Positions 37,442 to 46,657 are shown, counted from the stretch's first letter. The stretch: 64,000 bases of DNA from Hyphomicrobiales bacterium (GCA_900473805.1 UCMS01000014.1:186001-250000); one strand, 5' to 3'. Program-made: numbers and translations. The notes: generated by a model from the sequence alone, not told the origin.

Positions 37442-38068
37442 ATGACAACCGCCGATCTCGCCGCAAACTATGCCAAGGCTTATGACAATCGTATTGGTTT
37501 CGGAAAGAAGCCGGCGCTCGTCCTCGTGGATTTTGTCCAGGCCTATTTCGAGCCAAACAGCCCGCTCTATGCCGGCGTGGACGCCGCACTTGAAAGTGGC
37601 CTGCGCATCCGCGAAAAGGCGCGAGAGAAGGGGATCCCAATCATCCTCACCGGCGTTGTGCTGCATCCAAGCGGCCTCGACGGTGGGCGCTTCTTCCAGA
37701 AGGCCAAGCCGCTCGCCTGTTTCACCGCCGGCAATCCGCTCGGCGCCTGGCCCAAGGGCCTTCAGCCTTTTCCGGATGAATTCGTTATCTCAAAACAGTA
37801 TCCCAGCGCCTTCTTCGCAACGTCACTCGCCCCTTTGTTGACATCCATGGGGGTCGACAATGTTATCCTGACCGGGCTCACGACGAGTGGCTGCGTGCGT
37901 GCAACCTGTGTCGATGCTATGTCGCATGGCTTCATCACCACCGTTGTCCGCGACGCCTGCGGGGACCGCCATTCAGCGCCACACGAAGCAAACCTTTTCG
38001 ACATGAATGCCAAATACGCCGACGTGGTCTCTGAGGTGGAAATCCTCGATTTCATAGCGTCGCTCTGA
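37442..38068 (+). CDS. Isochorismatase-family amidohydrolase (N-carbamoylsarcosine/maleamate amidase-like)
   Basis: 208 residues, starting 3 bp after the lyase stop. The cysteine-hydrolase triad is Asp30 (ALVLVDF), Lys118 (ISKQYPSAFF) and Cys151 (GLTTSGCVRATCVDA). The opening IGFGKKPALVLVDFVQAYF and the length recall N-carbamoylsarcosine amidase and maleamate amidase. RutB, which hydrolyses the RutA product, belongs to the same superfamily, so this enzyme may act on the product of the RutA-like oxygenase. It is the last gene of the rightward catabolic unit; 38069-38193 contains no gene or clear terminator. Confidence 0.86.
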   Translation: MTTADLAANYAKAYDNRIGFGKKPALVLVDFVQAYFEPNSPLYAGVDAALESGLRIREKAREKGIPIILTGVVLHPSGLDGGRFFQKAKPLACFTAGNPLGAWPKGLQPFPDEFVISKQYPSAFFATSLAPLLTSMGVDNVILTGLTTSGCVRATCVDAMSHGFITTVVRDACGDRHSAPHEANLFDMNAKYADVVSEVEILDFIASL

Positions 38069-38193
38069 GACCCTTACGTTGGTCTGATTCCGAGCGCAGC
38101 CGCATTGCCGATGATTACCCTGGCGGCGTCACAATGCGGTGCGCCGGTGCACGCGGCGACCGAAGCACCCCGTCTGAGCCAAACCAACCGTCT

Positions 38194-39258
38194 TCAGGCC
38201 GACCTGTTTCTCTCCCAGTACCAGGCGACATATTGATTTTTGCGATCGCGTTTCAGGTCGGCAAGAAAGCGCTTGATCTCTCGGCAGTCGCTCTTTTCGC
38301 CTGCAAACCACACGAAGGTGTCGGCGCTGGTCGTTTGGACTTCGGCTTTCACACGGTCGACCAGCGATGTCCTGTCGTCAGACGAATAAGAAGACCGATG
38401 CAGCCACTCCAATCCGACGAGCCTCTCTTCGAGATCCTGCTCCTCGCTCCTGTCTTCAACTTCGATGATCGCTTTCATCAAGGTTCCCGGCGCTGCTTCC
38501 TCCACCATCCGCGCAATCGCGGGAAGCGCGCTTTCGTCGCCGGCAAAGAGAATCGTTTGTGCATCCGGCAGGCCCCCGCCGCCGGGTCCCATGATCGCCA
38601 GACGATCCCCCGGCTGAGCGTCACGCGCGAAGTCGCTTCCCGGCGTCGCGATACCTTCGGCCGAATGCTGAAAGACATCGACCGAAACCTGATTGGTTCC
38701 AGCGTCGACCGAGCGGATAGTATAGACCCGCATAAGCAGTTCATCCTCGCCCTCAGGCCAGCCGATCCGGCCGTTCTGCTGGACGATTGGCCAGACAGGT
38801 GCTCGTCCCTTCGGAGGTATAAGCAGGCGCACATGCATGTTGCCGCCGATAAACGAGGTGACGTTCTCAACAGACAGCACGACTCGCCGCATCCGCGACG
38901 TGACGTTCCTTGCAGAAACGACAGTTGCTTCGTGAAAACCCGGTGGCCGCCCCTTCGGCGCCGGCTCCGACCATTCGAGCGACAAAGGCTCGTCACCCGC
39001 AAAATAGAAAAGGTGCTCTGCAAACATTGTACACGTCACGGGCAGCGATGCATCGCTGGCGGTGGCGATCACTATCTCCAGCCGATCGTCGACACTGGTG
39101 AGATTGATCGTCCAGTCCCTGGACATCAGTACGGCTCTTCCTTCCTCGCGAAGGACATCGGAATGTTCGACGAAATGCTCACAGATCGCATTGAGCATGG
39201 CGCGCACATCGACCGGGTGCGCTGTGCCAGAAAGAGTTGCGGAGTGAATATCGCTCAT
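38194..39258 (-). CDS. Siderophore-interacting protein with N-terminal DUF2218 domain
   Basis: 354 residues. Residues 1-95 form a DUF2218-like domain (ICEHFVEHSDVL, FAEHLFYFA). The remainder is a ViuB/SIP-type ferredoxin-reductase fold with the FAD site MRVYTIR, a VDVFQHSAEGIATPGSDFA stretch and the NAD(P)H site GDRLAIMGPGG and LFAGDESALPAIARM. SIP proteins reduce ferric siderophores in the cytoplasm and release iron. It ends the leftward operon: its ATG overlaps the stop of the ATPase gene. The DUF2218 domain is of unknown function and elsewhere is encoded alone. Confidence 0.88.
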   Translation of the reverse strand: MSDIHSATLSGTAHPVDVRAMLNAICEHFVEHSDVLREEGRAVLMSRDWTINLTSVDDRLEIVIATASDASLPVTCTMFAEHLFYFAGDEPLSLEWSEPAPKGRPPGFHEATVVSARNVTSRMRRVVLSVENVTSFIGGNMHVRLLIPPKGRAPVWPIVQQNGRIGWPEGEDELLMRVYTIRSVDAGTNQVSVDVFQHSAEGIATPGSDFARDAQPGDRLAIMGPGGGGLPDAQTILFAGDESALPAIARMVEEAAPGTLMKAIIEVEDRSEEQDLEERLVGLEWLHRSSYSSDDRTSLVDRVKAEVQTTSADTFVWFAGEKSDCREIKRFLADLKRDRKNQYVAWYWERNRSA

Positions 39259-40085
39259 GAACTTGCCTGCATGGATGACGGGGAAAACGGTCGCATATGA
39301 TGCCGTCCGATCGGAAGCATCATGGGTTGACCGGAAGTCGGATCGGTAAGGATCTGCGCGTCGAGACTGAAGACCTCGCGGACCATTTCTTCGGTAAGCA
39401 CCGATTGCGGCGAGCCTGCCCGAAAGGGACGTCCCTCAAGCATTGCGACCAAATGATCGCTGTAGCGCGCCGCAAGATTCAGATCGTGCAGCACCATCAC
39501 GATTGTCGTGCCCCGGTTGCGATTAAGGTCTGTCAGGAGGTCAAGCACATCGATCTGGTGACTGATGTCCAGGAAGGTCGTGGGTTCGTCGAGAAGCAGG
39601 ATCTCGGTTTCCTGGGCGAGCGCCATGGCAATCCAGACCCTTTGCCTCTGTCCCCCGGATAACTCTTCCACAGACCGCTCGGAGAGCTCAGTCGTTTGTG
39701 TCGCCTCAAGAGCGTCCGCGACCGCTTGATCGTCCTTGCGGGACCAGGAGGCAAAGAGGCCGTGATGAGGATGTCTTCCCCGGCTGACGAGGTCGAAGAC
39801 CGTGATTCCGTCAGGCGCGATCGGGGACTGCGGCAACAGACCGAGCCGTCGGGCAAGCTCGCGCGTCGGCAGCTTGTGAATAGAGCGACCGTCAAGCAGG
39901 ACGTCGCCTTTCAACGGCGCGATCAGGCGCGACAGCGCCTTGAGCAGGGTGGACTTGCCACAGGCATTGGCTCCAACGATGGAGGTGATCTTCCCCGTGG
40001 GAATGACGAGGTCGATATCCTTAAGAACGACACTTTCGCCGTAACCGGCGAAGAGTTCCTTCGCTTCGACGCGGTAGTTGGTCAC
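39255..40085 (-). CDS. Ferric siderophore ABC transporter ATP-binding protein (FecE/FepC-like)
   Basis: 276 residues. Walker A appears as VGANACGKSTLLKAL, the family SPIAPDGITVFDLVSRGRHPH segment is present, the signature is LSGGQRQR, and Walker B is ILLLDEPTTFLDISHQID. These identify a FecCDE-type iron-complex importer. It is encoded between the permease (4-bp overlap) and the reductase (4-bp overlap). The two upstream permeases and the binding protein complete the importer. Confidence 0.92.
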   Translation of the reverse strand: MTNYRVEAKELFAGYGESVVLKDIDLVIPTGKITSIVGANACGKSTLLKALSRLIAPLKGDVLLDGRSIHKLPTRELARRLGLLPQSPIAPDGITVFDLVSRGRHPHHGLFASWSRKDDQAVADALEATQTTELSERSVEELSGGQRQRVWIAMALAQETEILLLDEPTTFLDISHQIDVLDLLTDLNRNRGTTIVMVLHDLNLAARYSDHLVAMLEGRPFRAGSPQSVLTEEMVREVFSLDAQILTDPTSGQPMMLPIGRHHMRPFSPSSMQASS

Positions 40086-41128
40086 GATCCGGCTCCCTGT
40101 CGATTGCTTCTGATGATCAGGCTGATGAGATAAGGCGCCCCGAGAGCACCGGTCACGACACCAACCGGATAACGGCTTGGCAGGAGGAATTGGCCGACGA
40201 AATCGGCCAACAAGACAAGAAGTGCCCCACCGATGGCCGCAGGCAGCAGGATGGAGCCTCGCTTCCCAAAGATGCCACTCGCGATCGGACCTGCGAGGAA
40301 GGCCACAAAGGCGATTGGGCCCGTCACGGCTGTTGCCGTGGCAATCAGACCGACGGCGCAGACGATGACGAGGAGACGCGTGGAGGAGACCTTGACGCCG
40401 AGCGCCGTTGCGGTCTCGTCACCCAAGCGCAAGACTTCCAAGTCCCGGGCCCACGTCAGGAGCGGGGCACCAAACAGAACGAGTGCTGCCAGAAGGGGAA
40501 GCGCCTGGTCGAGTTTTGCCCCGTTAAGACTGCCCGTCAGCCAACGCATGGCCTCCTGCAACGTAAAGGCGGGCGCGCGCAACAGGATATAGGCAATCAT
40601 GCTCTCCAGCATGGCGGAAACGCCAATCCCCACCAGGATCAACCGGGGACCTGCCACGCCGTTCTTTGCGGCCAGTCCGTGAACAAGGAGCGCCACCAGA
40701 AGGCCGACGCCAATAGCCAGCAAAGAGACCGGAGTCCCGTTCAACCCGAGAATCACGATCGCGAACACCGCCGCGGCACTTGCGCCCGAGGTGATGCCGA
40801 TGATGTCGGGGCTCGCGAGCGGGTTGCGCAACAGCGTTTGGAACGCTGCCCCGCCGAGGCCGAAGCTCATCCCGGCGGCGATGGCAAGGACCGCACGAGG
40901 AAGACGCAACTGACCCACGGTAAAGCTGACGCCAGGCACCGTTTCACCTGCCAAGACGCGCAAGACGTCATCAATGGGTGTGAATGTCTGCCCTGCCATC
41001 AACGTCAGAAGGAAGCCGCTTATGGCGAAGAGTACGGCAAGCGCGAGCAGGGTCCGCCGTCGGTGGAGGTGCCGCCGATGGGTCGCAGCAATCATCATCT
41101 GATGCTCTAGACGTTCACAAGCGCTCAC
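40082..41128 (-). CDS. Ferric siderophore ABC transporter permease (FecD-like)
   Basis: 348 residues from a GTG at 41128 that overlaps the stop of the other permease gene; an ATG ten codons in is an alternative. The FecCD family marks are AAGMSFGLGGAAFQTLLRNPLASPDIIG, GITSGASAAAV, and the C-terminal GPIAFVAFLAGPIASGIFG. About nine membrane helices are expected. It pairs with the next permease to form a heterodimeric channel. Confidence 0.92.
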   Translation of the reverse strand: MSACERLEHQMMIAATHRRHLHRRRTLLALAVLFAISGFLLTLMAGQTFTPIDDVLRVLAGETVPGVSFTVGQLRLPRAVLAIAAGMSFGLGGAAFQTLLRNPLASPDIIGITSGASAAAVFAIVILGLNGTPVSLLAIGVGLLVALLVHGLAAKNGVAGPRLILVGIGVSAMLESMIAYILLRAPAFTLQEAMRWLTGSLNGAKLDQALPLLAALVLFGAPLLTWARDLEVLRLGDETATALGVKVSSTRLLVIVCAVGLIATATAVTGPIAFVAFLAGPIASGIFGKRGSILLPAAIGGALLVLLADFVGQFLLPSRYPVGVVTGALGAPYLISLIIRSNRQGAGS

Positions 41129-42168
41129 AGGTCTCTGACCTTTTGCCGGCGAACGACATAAATGAAGAAAGGAGCCCCGATAAGAGCGGTGACGACGCCC
41201 ACATCCAACTCTGATGGACGGGCGGCCAGACGCCCGAGAACGTCGCTACCGGTCAAGAGTACGGCGCCGCAGAGGGCCGAAAGCGGCAGCAGCCACCGAT
41301 GGTCCACCCCGATCAGCAACCGGCATGCATGCGGGACCACAAGGCCAACGAAGCCGATCGGGCCACAGACGGCTGTTGTCGCACCACAGAGCATAACCGC
41401 GCCAAGAGTTGCGACAGCGCGGGCCACGGCTACGCGTTCGCCGAGGCCAGCGGCAAGCTCGTCACCAAGTGCAAGCGCATTCAATCGTCTGGCGGAAAGC
41501 AGGCACAAGGCAAATCCTGCCGCCAGAAAGATGGAGATTGGCGCCAGTCGGTCGAATGTTGCGCCGCCAACCCCGCCAATCTGCCAAGAACGAACGCCCC
41601 CGGCGATGTCGGCGCGCGGCAGGACGACAGCAACGACCAGCGATGAGAAGGCGATCGCGGTCGCCGTTCCTGCCAATGCAAGCTTCAGCGGGGTGGCGCC
41701 CCCGCGCCCAAGCGAGCCGATACCGCAGACGAAGACGGCGGTTGACGCCGCGCCAGCGATGGCGATCCAGATGAAGGCATGGCCCGAGCTGATGCCGAAC
41801 CAGGCAACTCCGACCACCACCGCCAGAGATGCACCGGTGTTGATGCCGAGGATACCGGGATCCGCCAGCGGGTTCCGCGTCACACCCTGCATGACGGCAC
41901 CCGACATTCCGAGTGCCGCGCCGGCAAGCAGAGCCAAAAGTGTGCGCGGCAGCCGAGCCGCCGCCGCTGCGCGATCGAGCGTTGATGTATCACCGGAAAG
42001 CGCCGCGACGACATCCGTCAATGGGACGTCGCGTGTACCGACCATCAATGACAATGCGGCAACAGCAATCGCAAGTGCCACGATGGCGCAGACAGCGAGC
42101 AGCCGATTGCCGCTCGGCGAATACTCAACCGCCCGCCTTGGGATGGAAAGCATTTGTTTGATCGTCAT
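41125..42168 (-). CDS. Ferric siderophore ABC transporter permease (FecC/FhuB-like)
   Basis: 347 residues. Family marks are ALLAGAALGMSGAVMQGVTRNPLADPGILG, GINTGASLAVV, and GPIGFVGLVVPHACRLLIGVDHRWLLP, all close to those of the partner permease. Its ATG overlaps the stop of the binding-protein gene (ATGA at 42165-42168). It contributes half of the transmembrane channel of the importer. Confidence 0.93.
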   Translation of the reverse strand: MTIKQMLSIPRRAVEYSPSGNRLLAVCAIVALAIAVAALSLMVGTRDVPLTDVVAALSGDTSTLDRAAAAARLPRTLLALLAGAALGMSGAVMQGVTRNPLADPGILGINTGASLAVVVGVAWFGISSGHAFIWIAIAGAASTAVFVCGIGSLGRGGATPLKLALAGTATAIAFSSLVVAVVLPRADIAGGVRSWQIGGVGGATFDRLAPISIFLAAGFALCLLSARRLNALALGDELAAGLGERVAVARAVATLGAVMLCGATTAVCGPIGFVGLVVPHACRLLIGVDHRWLLPLSALCGAVLLTGSDVLGRLAARPSELDVGVVTALIGAPFFIYVVRRQKVRDL

Positions 42169-43160
42169 TCGGTCTTTCGCGCCGCATCCGCGAGCTTCGC
42201 CACATAGGCCGGCAGAACCCAGGTAATCGACAAGGGCGTCGGATTGGCTGCAGTGCCGATCGGATCCCGGCCGAGCGTCACGATCGCGTCATGCCTGACG
42301 GCCGGCATGTGGGCGAGCAGCGGATTGGCCTTCATAGCGTCGATCAAAGCACGATCACCATAGGTGACCAGGATGTCCACATCGTCGAACAGGTCGATCT
42401 GTTCGGCGCTAATTGAACCGGCAAAGCTGCCGTTCGACGAGGCTTCGATGACGCTTTTCGGCATGGAAAGACCAAGGTCACTGAAAAACCGCACGCGGGT
42501 ATCCTGGGTCGTATAGAAGTTCACAACGCTGAGGTCGGTTTCGTCGAGATGGGTGACGAACATCGCCTGCTTGCCCTTCAGCTCGGGGTATTTTGCGACT
42601 TCTGCAGCGATCTTTCGCTCGATATCGTCGATCAGTGCCTCGCCTTCTTTCGCCAAACCCATGCCGGCACTGTCGAGGCGGATCGTTTCCCGCCAGTCGG
42701 TTGACCAGGGAGCCTGCGGATAGGCGATGACCGGCGCGATCTGGCTGAGGGTGTCGTAGTCGGACTGGCTCAAGCCGGAATAGGCCGCAAGGATGACATC
42801 CGGTTCGGTACCCGCCACCGCTTCGAAATCGATGCCGTCGCCTTCGTCGAAGAGCGAAGGGGGTTCTGCACCCAGCTCCCGGAGGCGCTCCGCGACCCAG
42901 GGCAACAGGCCGTCACCATCATCATCCCCGAAATTTGCAGCTGCCATCCCCACCGGCACAATCCCCAGCGCCAGGGGCACTTCGTGATTGGCCCAGGCTA
43001 CGGTGGCCACCCGGCCGGGTTTTTTCGGGAGATTCGTCTGGCCAAGTGCATGGGTGATCGTCAAAGGAAAACGAGCGTCCTCGTCTGCGTTGGCGGGCAT
43101 GCTTCCGATGCCGAAAAGCAGTGCTGCCAGGGGCGCCAGGTTACGCAACTTCATCCGCAT
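42165..43160 (-). CDS. Iron-siderophore periplasmic binding protein (FecB-like)
   Basis: 331 residues from ATG 43160; an ATG two codons later is possible, and upstream codons show no similarity. A Sec signal peptide (RNLAPLAALLFGIG) ends near PANADE. Typical segments are TITHALGQTNLPKKPGRVATVAWANHEVPLALG, EPDVILAAYSGL and the long connecting helix, a class III binding fold. It binds a ferric siderophore in the periplasm. It is the first gene of the five-gene leftward operon, and a TGA-N9-TCA element lies 26 bp upstream of the start. Confidence 0.9.
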   Translation of the reverse strand: MRMKLRNLAPLAALLFGIGSMPANADEDARFPLTITHALGQTNLPKKPGRVATVAWANHEVPLALGIVPVGMAAANFGDDDGDGLLPWVAERLRELGAEPPSLFDEGDGIDFEAVAGTEPDVILAAYSGLSQSDYDTLSQIAPVIAYPQAPWSTDWRETIRLDSAGMGLAKEGEALIDDIERKIAAEVAKYPELKGKQAMFVTHLDETDLSVVNFYTTQDTRVRFFSDLGLSMPKSVIEASSNGSFAGSISAEQIDLFDDVDILVTYGDRALIDAMKANPLLAHMPAVRHDAIVTLGRDPIGTAANPTPLSITWVLPAYVAKLADAARKTE

Positions 43161-43185
43161 CGTGTAAATCGCTCGCTGATTAAGT

Positions 43186-43200
43186 TGACTTTCACTTTCA
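43186..43200. promoter_or_regulatory. Candidate RirA iron-responsive operator (IRO, TGA-N9-TCA)
   Basis: TGA at 43186 and TCA at 43198 are spaced by nine bases in the AT-richer promoter before the siderophore importer. This matches the loose rhizobial IRO consensus. The short consensus occurs often by chance, so position is the main argument. The rest of 43161-43470 (310 bp) is divergent promoter DNA with no gene. Confidence 0.45.
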
Positions 43201-43470
43201 GCTTCAGGCTCGCGGGTCAAGCCAATTGGGAACGGAGGGCATCATTGCCTCTTGATTTCCGGAGAATTTTACAAAAAGAGAAAAATCTACAATACTGGAT
43301 GAAAATTATCCAGTTAATGGCCGATTGACCGCTCGAACGTTGATCTGCGGTGCGGCGGCCGGGGATAAGGTTGGCAATTGCGGATCGATCACCGAGGCGG
43401 GACGGCTCCCGAGATTGGTCCTTTGGGATCATCGAGAGAGCACGTCGGAACGTCAAACTCTGGATAGACG

Positions 43471-45612
43471 ATGATCAGGAACATGTCCGCTGCCACGACG
43501 CGCGCTCACCTTCGCCCTCGCGCCACTCTTCTCTTAAGCTGCACGGCCTTCATCTCGCTGATGCCCGCCCTCGCCGGCGCTCAGGATGCCGGGACGGCGG
43601 AGGACGATGCGACAGTCTTGCAGACGATAACGGTTGAAGGGGCCACCCAGGGCGACGCGGATTCCAAATCGATTGTCGCCAACCGGTCGAGTGCTGTCGG
43701 CAAGATGCCAGGCGAAATCTTGACCACGCCTGCGACGGTGTCCGTTGTAACCTCGAAGGAAATCGAGCAACGCGCGGCTGACAGCATCGAGAAGGTGGTG
43801 CAGTACTCGGCCGGCGTGACGACCGACTACTATGGATCGGACGACAGATTCGACTATGTAACGATTCGCGGCTTCTCGCCCTTCACATACCGCGACGGCC
43901 TGGCCATCGGACGAACCTGGCTAGGCGTGAAAGAGGAACCCTATGCCTTCGAGAGGCTCGAGATACTGAAGGGCGCAAATTCAACCGGCTTCGGCGTTTC
44001 CGATCCGGGTGGCGCCATCAATTATGTGACGAAGACCCCGCGCAGTGAGCGTTTTGGAGAGGTCTATGGCACGGTCGGATCCTTCGCCCACAAGGAGACG
44101 GGCTTCGACTTCGGCGACAATCTGACGCAAGATGATACCCTGTCCTATCGCCTGACCGGCAAGATTCAGCGTGCCGATGGCGAGTATGATTTCTCGGAGA
44201 ATGACGAGAACTTCATCATGGGTGGACTGACATGGCGTCCGACCGACATGACGAATTTGACCTTCGTCTTCGATCACCTTGACCGTGATGGTACGCCGAG
44301 TGGTGGTGGCCATCCGCTCTACACCGACTTTGACCGGGACCGCTTCTTCGGAGAGCCGGATTTCAACTTCGATGCGACGAACCGCAACACCTACACCATG
44401 CTGTTCGACCACGATTTCGGCAACGGCCTGAGCGTTAATTCCAGCGCGCGCTACAGCAATTCCAGCCGCGAGACGGGCTTTGCTTTTATCTATGATTCCA
44501 GCGGTGCTGCCGATCCGTCGGACACCAGCGCAGACCGCATCTATTCTTTGGGCTTCGGTTCGAGCGAACAGATCAACGTCGATGCACATCTGCTATACGA
44601 GGCAAGCTTCGATCAGGTGGAAAGCCGAACCCTGGCGGGTGTCTACTACAACAGCATCGAATCCACCAACGAGTCCGGTTACCTCTGGGGGGCAGGCACG
44701 CCTTCGATCGATTGGCAAAATCCCGTCTACGCCGGACCGCCGCCGGCGATCCCGCTCTCGACCCGCAACAGCAACGACCGCAGCACCCGTGCTGTCTATC
44801 TGCAGCAGGATCTGATCTTCTCTGACCGCATGACGGCAAGCGTCGGCCTTCGCAATGACTGGCTTGATCTGGAGGAGACCGATCTGGGAACCTCGGTCTC
44901 CACATCGCGCGACTACAGCGAGTTCAGCAAACGCGTCGGCCTGAGCTACAAAATCACCGAGGAACTGGCGACCTATGTTAGCTATGCAGAATCAGTCGCG
45001 CCTCCAAGCACCGGCAATCAGCCAACCTATGGCAAGCAGTACGAGGCGGGGATCAAGTACCGACCCGATGCCTTCCCGGCGATGATCACGGCATCGATCT
45101 ATGATCTGACGCTTGAGAACATTACCGCTTACGAGGCGCCCGTCTATCTGCCGAGCACGGTGGAAGAGGTGCATCATCGCGGCCTTGATCTGGAAGCGAA
45201 AGTCGAGATGACGTCGAACGTCAACTTGATCGGCGCCTATTCCTACATCGACTCTGAAATCGTCGACTCAGGAGCAACCTACGACGGCAAGCGTTTTGCG
45301 CAGGTGCCGGAACACATGGCATCGCTCTGGGGCACGTACACGCTCGAAGGCCAGGGTGACCGGGGCGAAATGACGTTCGGCGCCGGAGCGCGCTTCATCG
45401 GATCCTATTATTTCGACAACGCAAACACGCGTAAGTCGGACGGAGCCGTGATCTTCGATGCCTCCTTCACTTACGCGATCAAGGAAAACACCAGCTTCCA
45501 GCTTAACGTCAGTAATCTGTTCGACGAGAAGCATGTCGCCAACAACGACGGCGGCGCCCTCTACTACAACCCCGGACGCACGATCTATGCGACGATCCGG
45601 CAGAGCTGGTAA
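43471..45612 (+). CDS. TonB-dependent siderophore receptor
   Basis: 713 residues. The signal peptide ends near LAGAQDAG, followed by a TonB-box-like DATVLQTITVEG. The plug domain shows GEILTTPATVSVVTSKEIEQR, YSAGVTTDYYG, IRGFSPFTYRDG and RLEILKGANSTGFGVSDPGGAINYVTK. The barrel ends with LFDEKHVANN and the terminal Trp of TIRQSW needed for outer-membrane assembly. This is an FhuA/FoxA-type ferric siderophore receptor. It is divergent from the importer operon and convergent with the AraC regulator, so the whole block forms one siderophore-uptake locus. The actual siderophore is unknown. Confidence 0.93.
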   Translation: MIRNMSAATTRAHLRPRATLLLSCTAFISLMPALAGAQDAGTAEDDATVLQTITVEGATQGDADSKSIVANRSSAVGKMPGEILTTPATVSVVTSKEIEQRAADSIEKVVQYSAGVTTDYYGSDDRFDYVTIRGFSPFTYRDGLAIGRTWLGVKEEPYAFERLEILKGANSTGFGVSDPGGAINYVTKTPRSERFGEVYGTVGSFAHKETGFDFGDNLTQDDTLSYRLTGKIQRADGEYDFSENDENFIMGGLTWRPTDMTNLTFVFDHLDRDGTPSGGGHPLYTDFDRDRFFGEPDFNFDATNRNTYTMLFDHDFGNGLSVNSSARYSNSSRETGFAFIYDSSGAADPSDTSADRIYSLGFGSSEQINVDAHLLYEASFDQVESRTLAGVYYNSIESTNESGYLWGAGTPSIDWQNPVYAGPPPAIPLSTRNSNDRSTRAVYLQQDLIFSDRMTASVGLRNDWLDLEETDLGTSVSTSRDYSEFSKRVGLSYKITEELATYVSYAESVAPPSTGNQPTYGKQYEAGIKYRPDAFPAMITASIYDLTLENITAYEAPVYLPSTVEEVHHRGLDLEAKVEMTSNVNLIGAYSYIDSEIVDSGATYDGKRFAQVPEHMASLWGTYTLEGQGDRGEMTFGAGARFIGSYYFDNANTRKSDGAVIFDASFTYAIKENTSFQLNVSNLFDEKHVANNDGGALYYNPGRTIYATIRQSW

Positions 45613-45622
45613 AGTCTCCGAA

Positions 45623-45652
45623 ATCCCGCGTCCGACATGGCGCGGGATCTAG
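45623..45652 (+). terminator. Hairpin between the receptor and the AraC regulator
   Basis: A perfect 8-bp stem (ATCCCGCG / CGCGGGAT) with a 10-nt loop lies between two convergent genes. The flanking T-tract is poor, so it may be a weak bidirectional terminator. Confidence 0.55.
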
Positions 45653-45655
45653 TCT

Positions 45656-46552
45656 TCATTCTGAAGTATGCTTGCGACGCCAGACGGCAGGGGTTTCGCC
45701 GGCAAACCTGCGAAAGACCTTGGTGAGGTGGGCCTGGTCGGAAAAGCCGAGTTGGGCGCTGATCTCCGCGATGCTCATCTCTGTTTCGACCATCAGTGCT
45801 CTGGCCATCTCGATGCGGCGAGACAATTGCCACTGCAGCGGCGTCATGTCCGTTGTCTGCCGGAACACCGTGGCAAACCAGCTCTCGGACAGGCCGACGA
45901 CATCAGCCATCTCCCGGATGCTGAGCGGTCGCCCGCCGCAATTGGCAAAATGGGCGGATAGACGATTCAGGTGAGCTTGGGTCAGCCTGCCCAAGCCGGC
46001 AGAATTCTTGTCTGGATCTCCCTTGAGGTCGAGCAGCCCTGTAACGATGCTGCCGACCAGATTCTCTGCAAAGGCAGTGTGGCGCACATCAGTCGACAAT
46101 TCATTCACGACTAGGCCTGCAAGAGCGGCCAGAGGTCCGGGATCCTGTATCTCAACGGGTTGTTTCAAGGCGGTGCGTGCAGCAGAGGATCCGATCGCGG
46201 GCGCGATATAGCGCAGCACGCGGTCCCGATGCAGATGCAGGTCCAGATGGGAAAAGCGGTGGCGGCTGGTGAAGCTGGTCCAAAGCGGCGTGCCTGCCGG
46301 GACGTAAATGACCCGTGCCATGCCGCGTTCGCTGCGCTGCAGATCCGGAGTGTGGGACACCCGAATATGGGGACTGACATCGTCGAAGAAGAAAACGATG
46401 CGGGGATCTGGTGAGAGGTAATAGCCGCTCGCTCCGGCCTGCCCTTCGGCTTCCCAATGGACGCCGACGATCCCGTTCATTGATCGCCATGTTGGCGGTC
46501 GGAGCGCTTGGATGCCCTCTATTTTGGTCTGCATGGAATGAAGATAGGTCAA
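45656..46552 (-). CDS. AraC-family transcriptional regulator
   Basis: 298 residues; an ATG six codons in is also possible. The C-terminal AraC/XylS double helix-turn-helix is complete: LSIREMADVVGLSESWFATVFRQ and MSIAEISAQLGFSDQAHLTKVFRRFAGETP. The N-terminal half is a sensory domain without recognised motif. AraC proteins next to siderophore receptors (RhrA of S. meliloti, PchR of Pseudomonas) activate the receptor and transport genes when siderophore is present. Place and orientation fit this role. A Fur-box-like dyad lies about 90 bp upstream. Confidence 0.88.
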   Translation of the reverse strand: MTYLHSMQTKIEGIQALRPPTWRSMNGIVGVHWEAEGQAGASGYYLSPDPRIVFFFDDVSPHIRVSHTPDLQRSERGMARVIYVPAGTPLWTSFTSRHRFSHLDLHLHRDRVLRYIAPAIGSSAARTALKQPVEIQDPGPLAALAGLVVNELSTDVRHTAFAENLVGSIVTGLLDLKGDPDKNSAGLGRLTQAHLNRLSAHFANCGGRPLSIREMADVVGLSESWFATVFRQTTDMTPLQWQLSRRIEMARALMVETEMSIAEISAQLGFSDQAHLTKVFRRFAGETPAVWRRKHTSE

Positions 46553-46640
46553 ACCGACCGCCTCCTGATCTCAACGGCTGGCGTGTGTCACCGAATATGC
46601 CCATCATCTTTGGGAAAGGCTTCTGGTGAACGCTGGAAAC

Positions 46641-46657
46641 ATGATAATCATAATCAT
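46641..46657. promoter_or_regulatory. Fur/Mur-box-like dyad upstream of the AraC gene
   Basis: ATGAT and ATCAT arms frame AATCATA, resembling an imperfect Fur-type box. It would fit iron or manganese control of the regulator gene. The surrounding gap 46553-46932 (380 bp) serves as promoter for araC leftward and kdp rightward and holds no gene. Confidence 0.35.
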
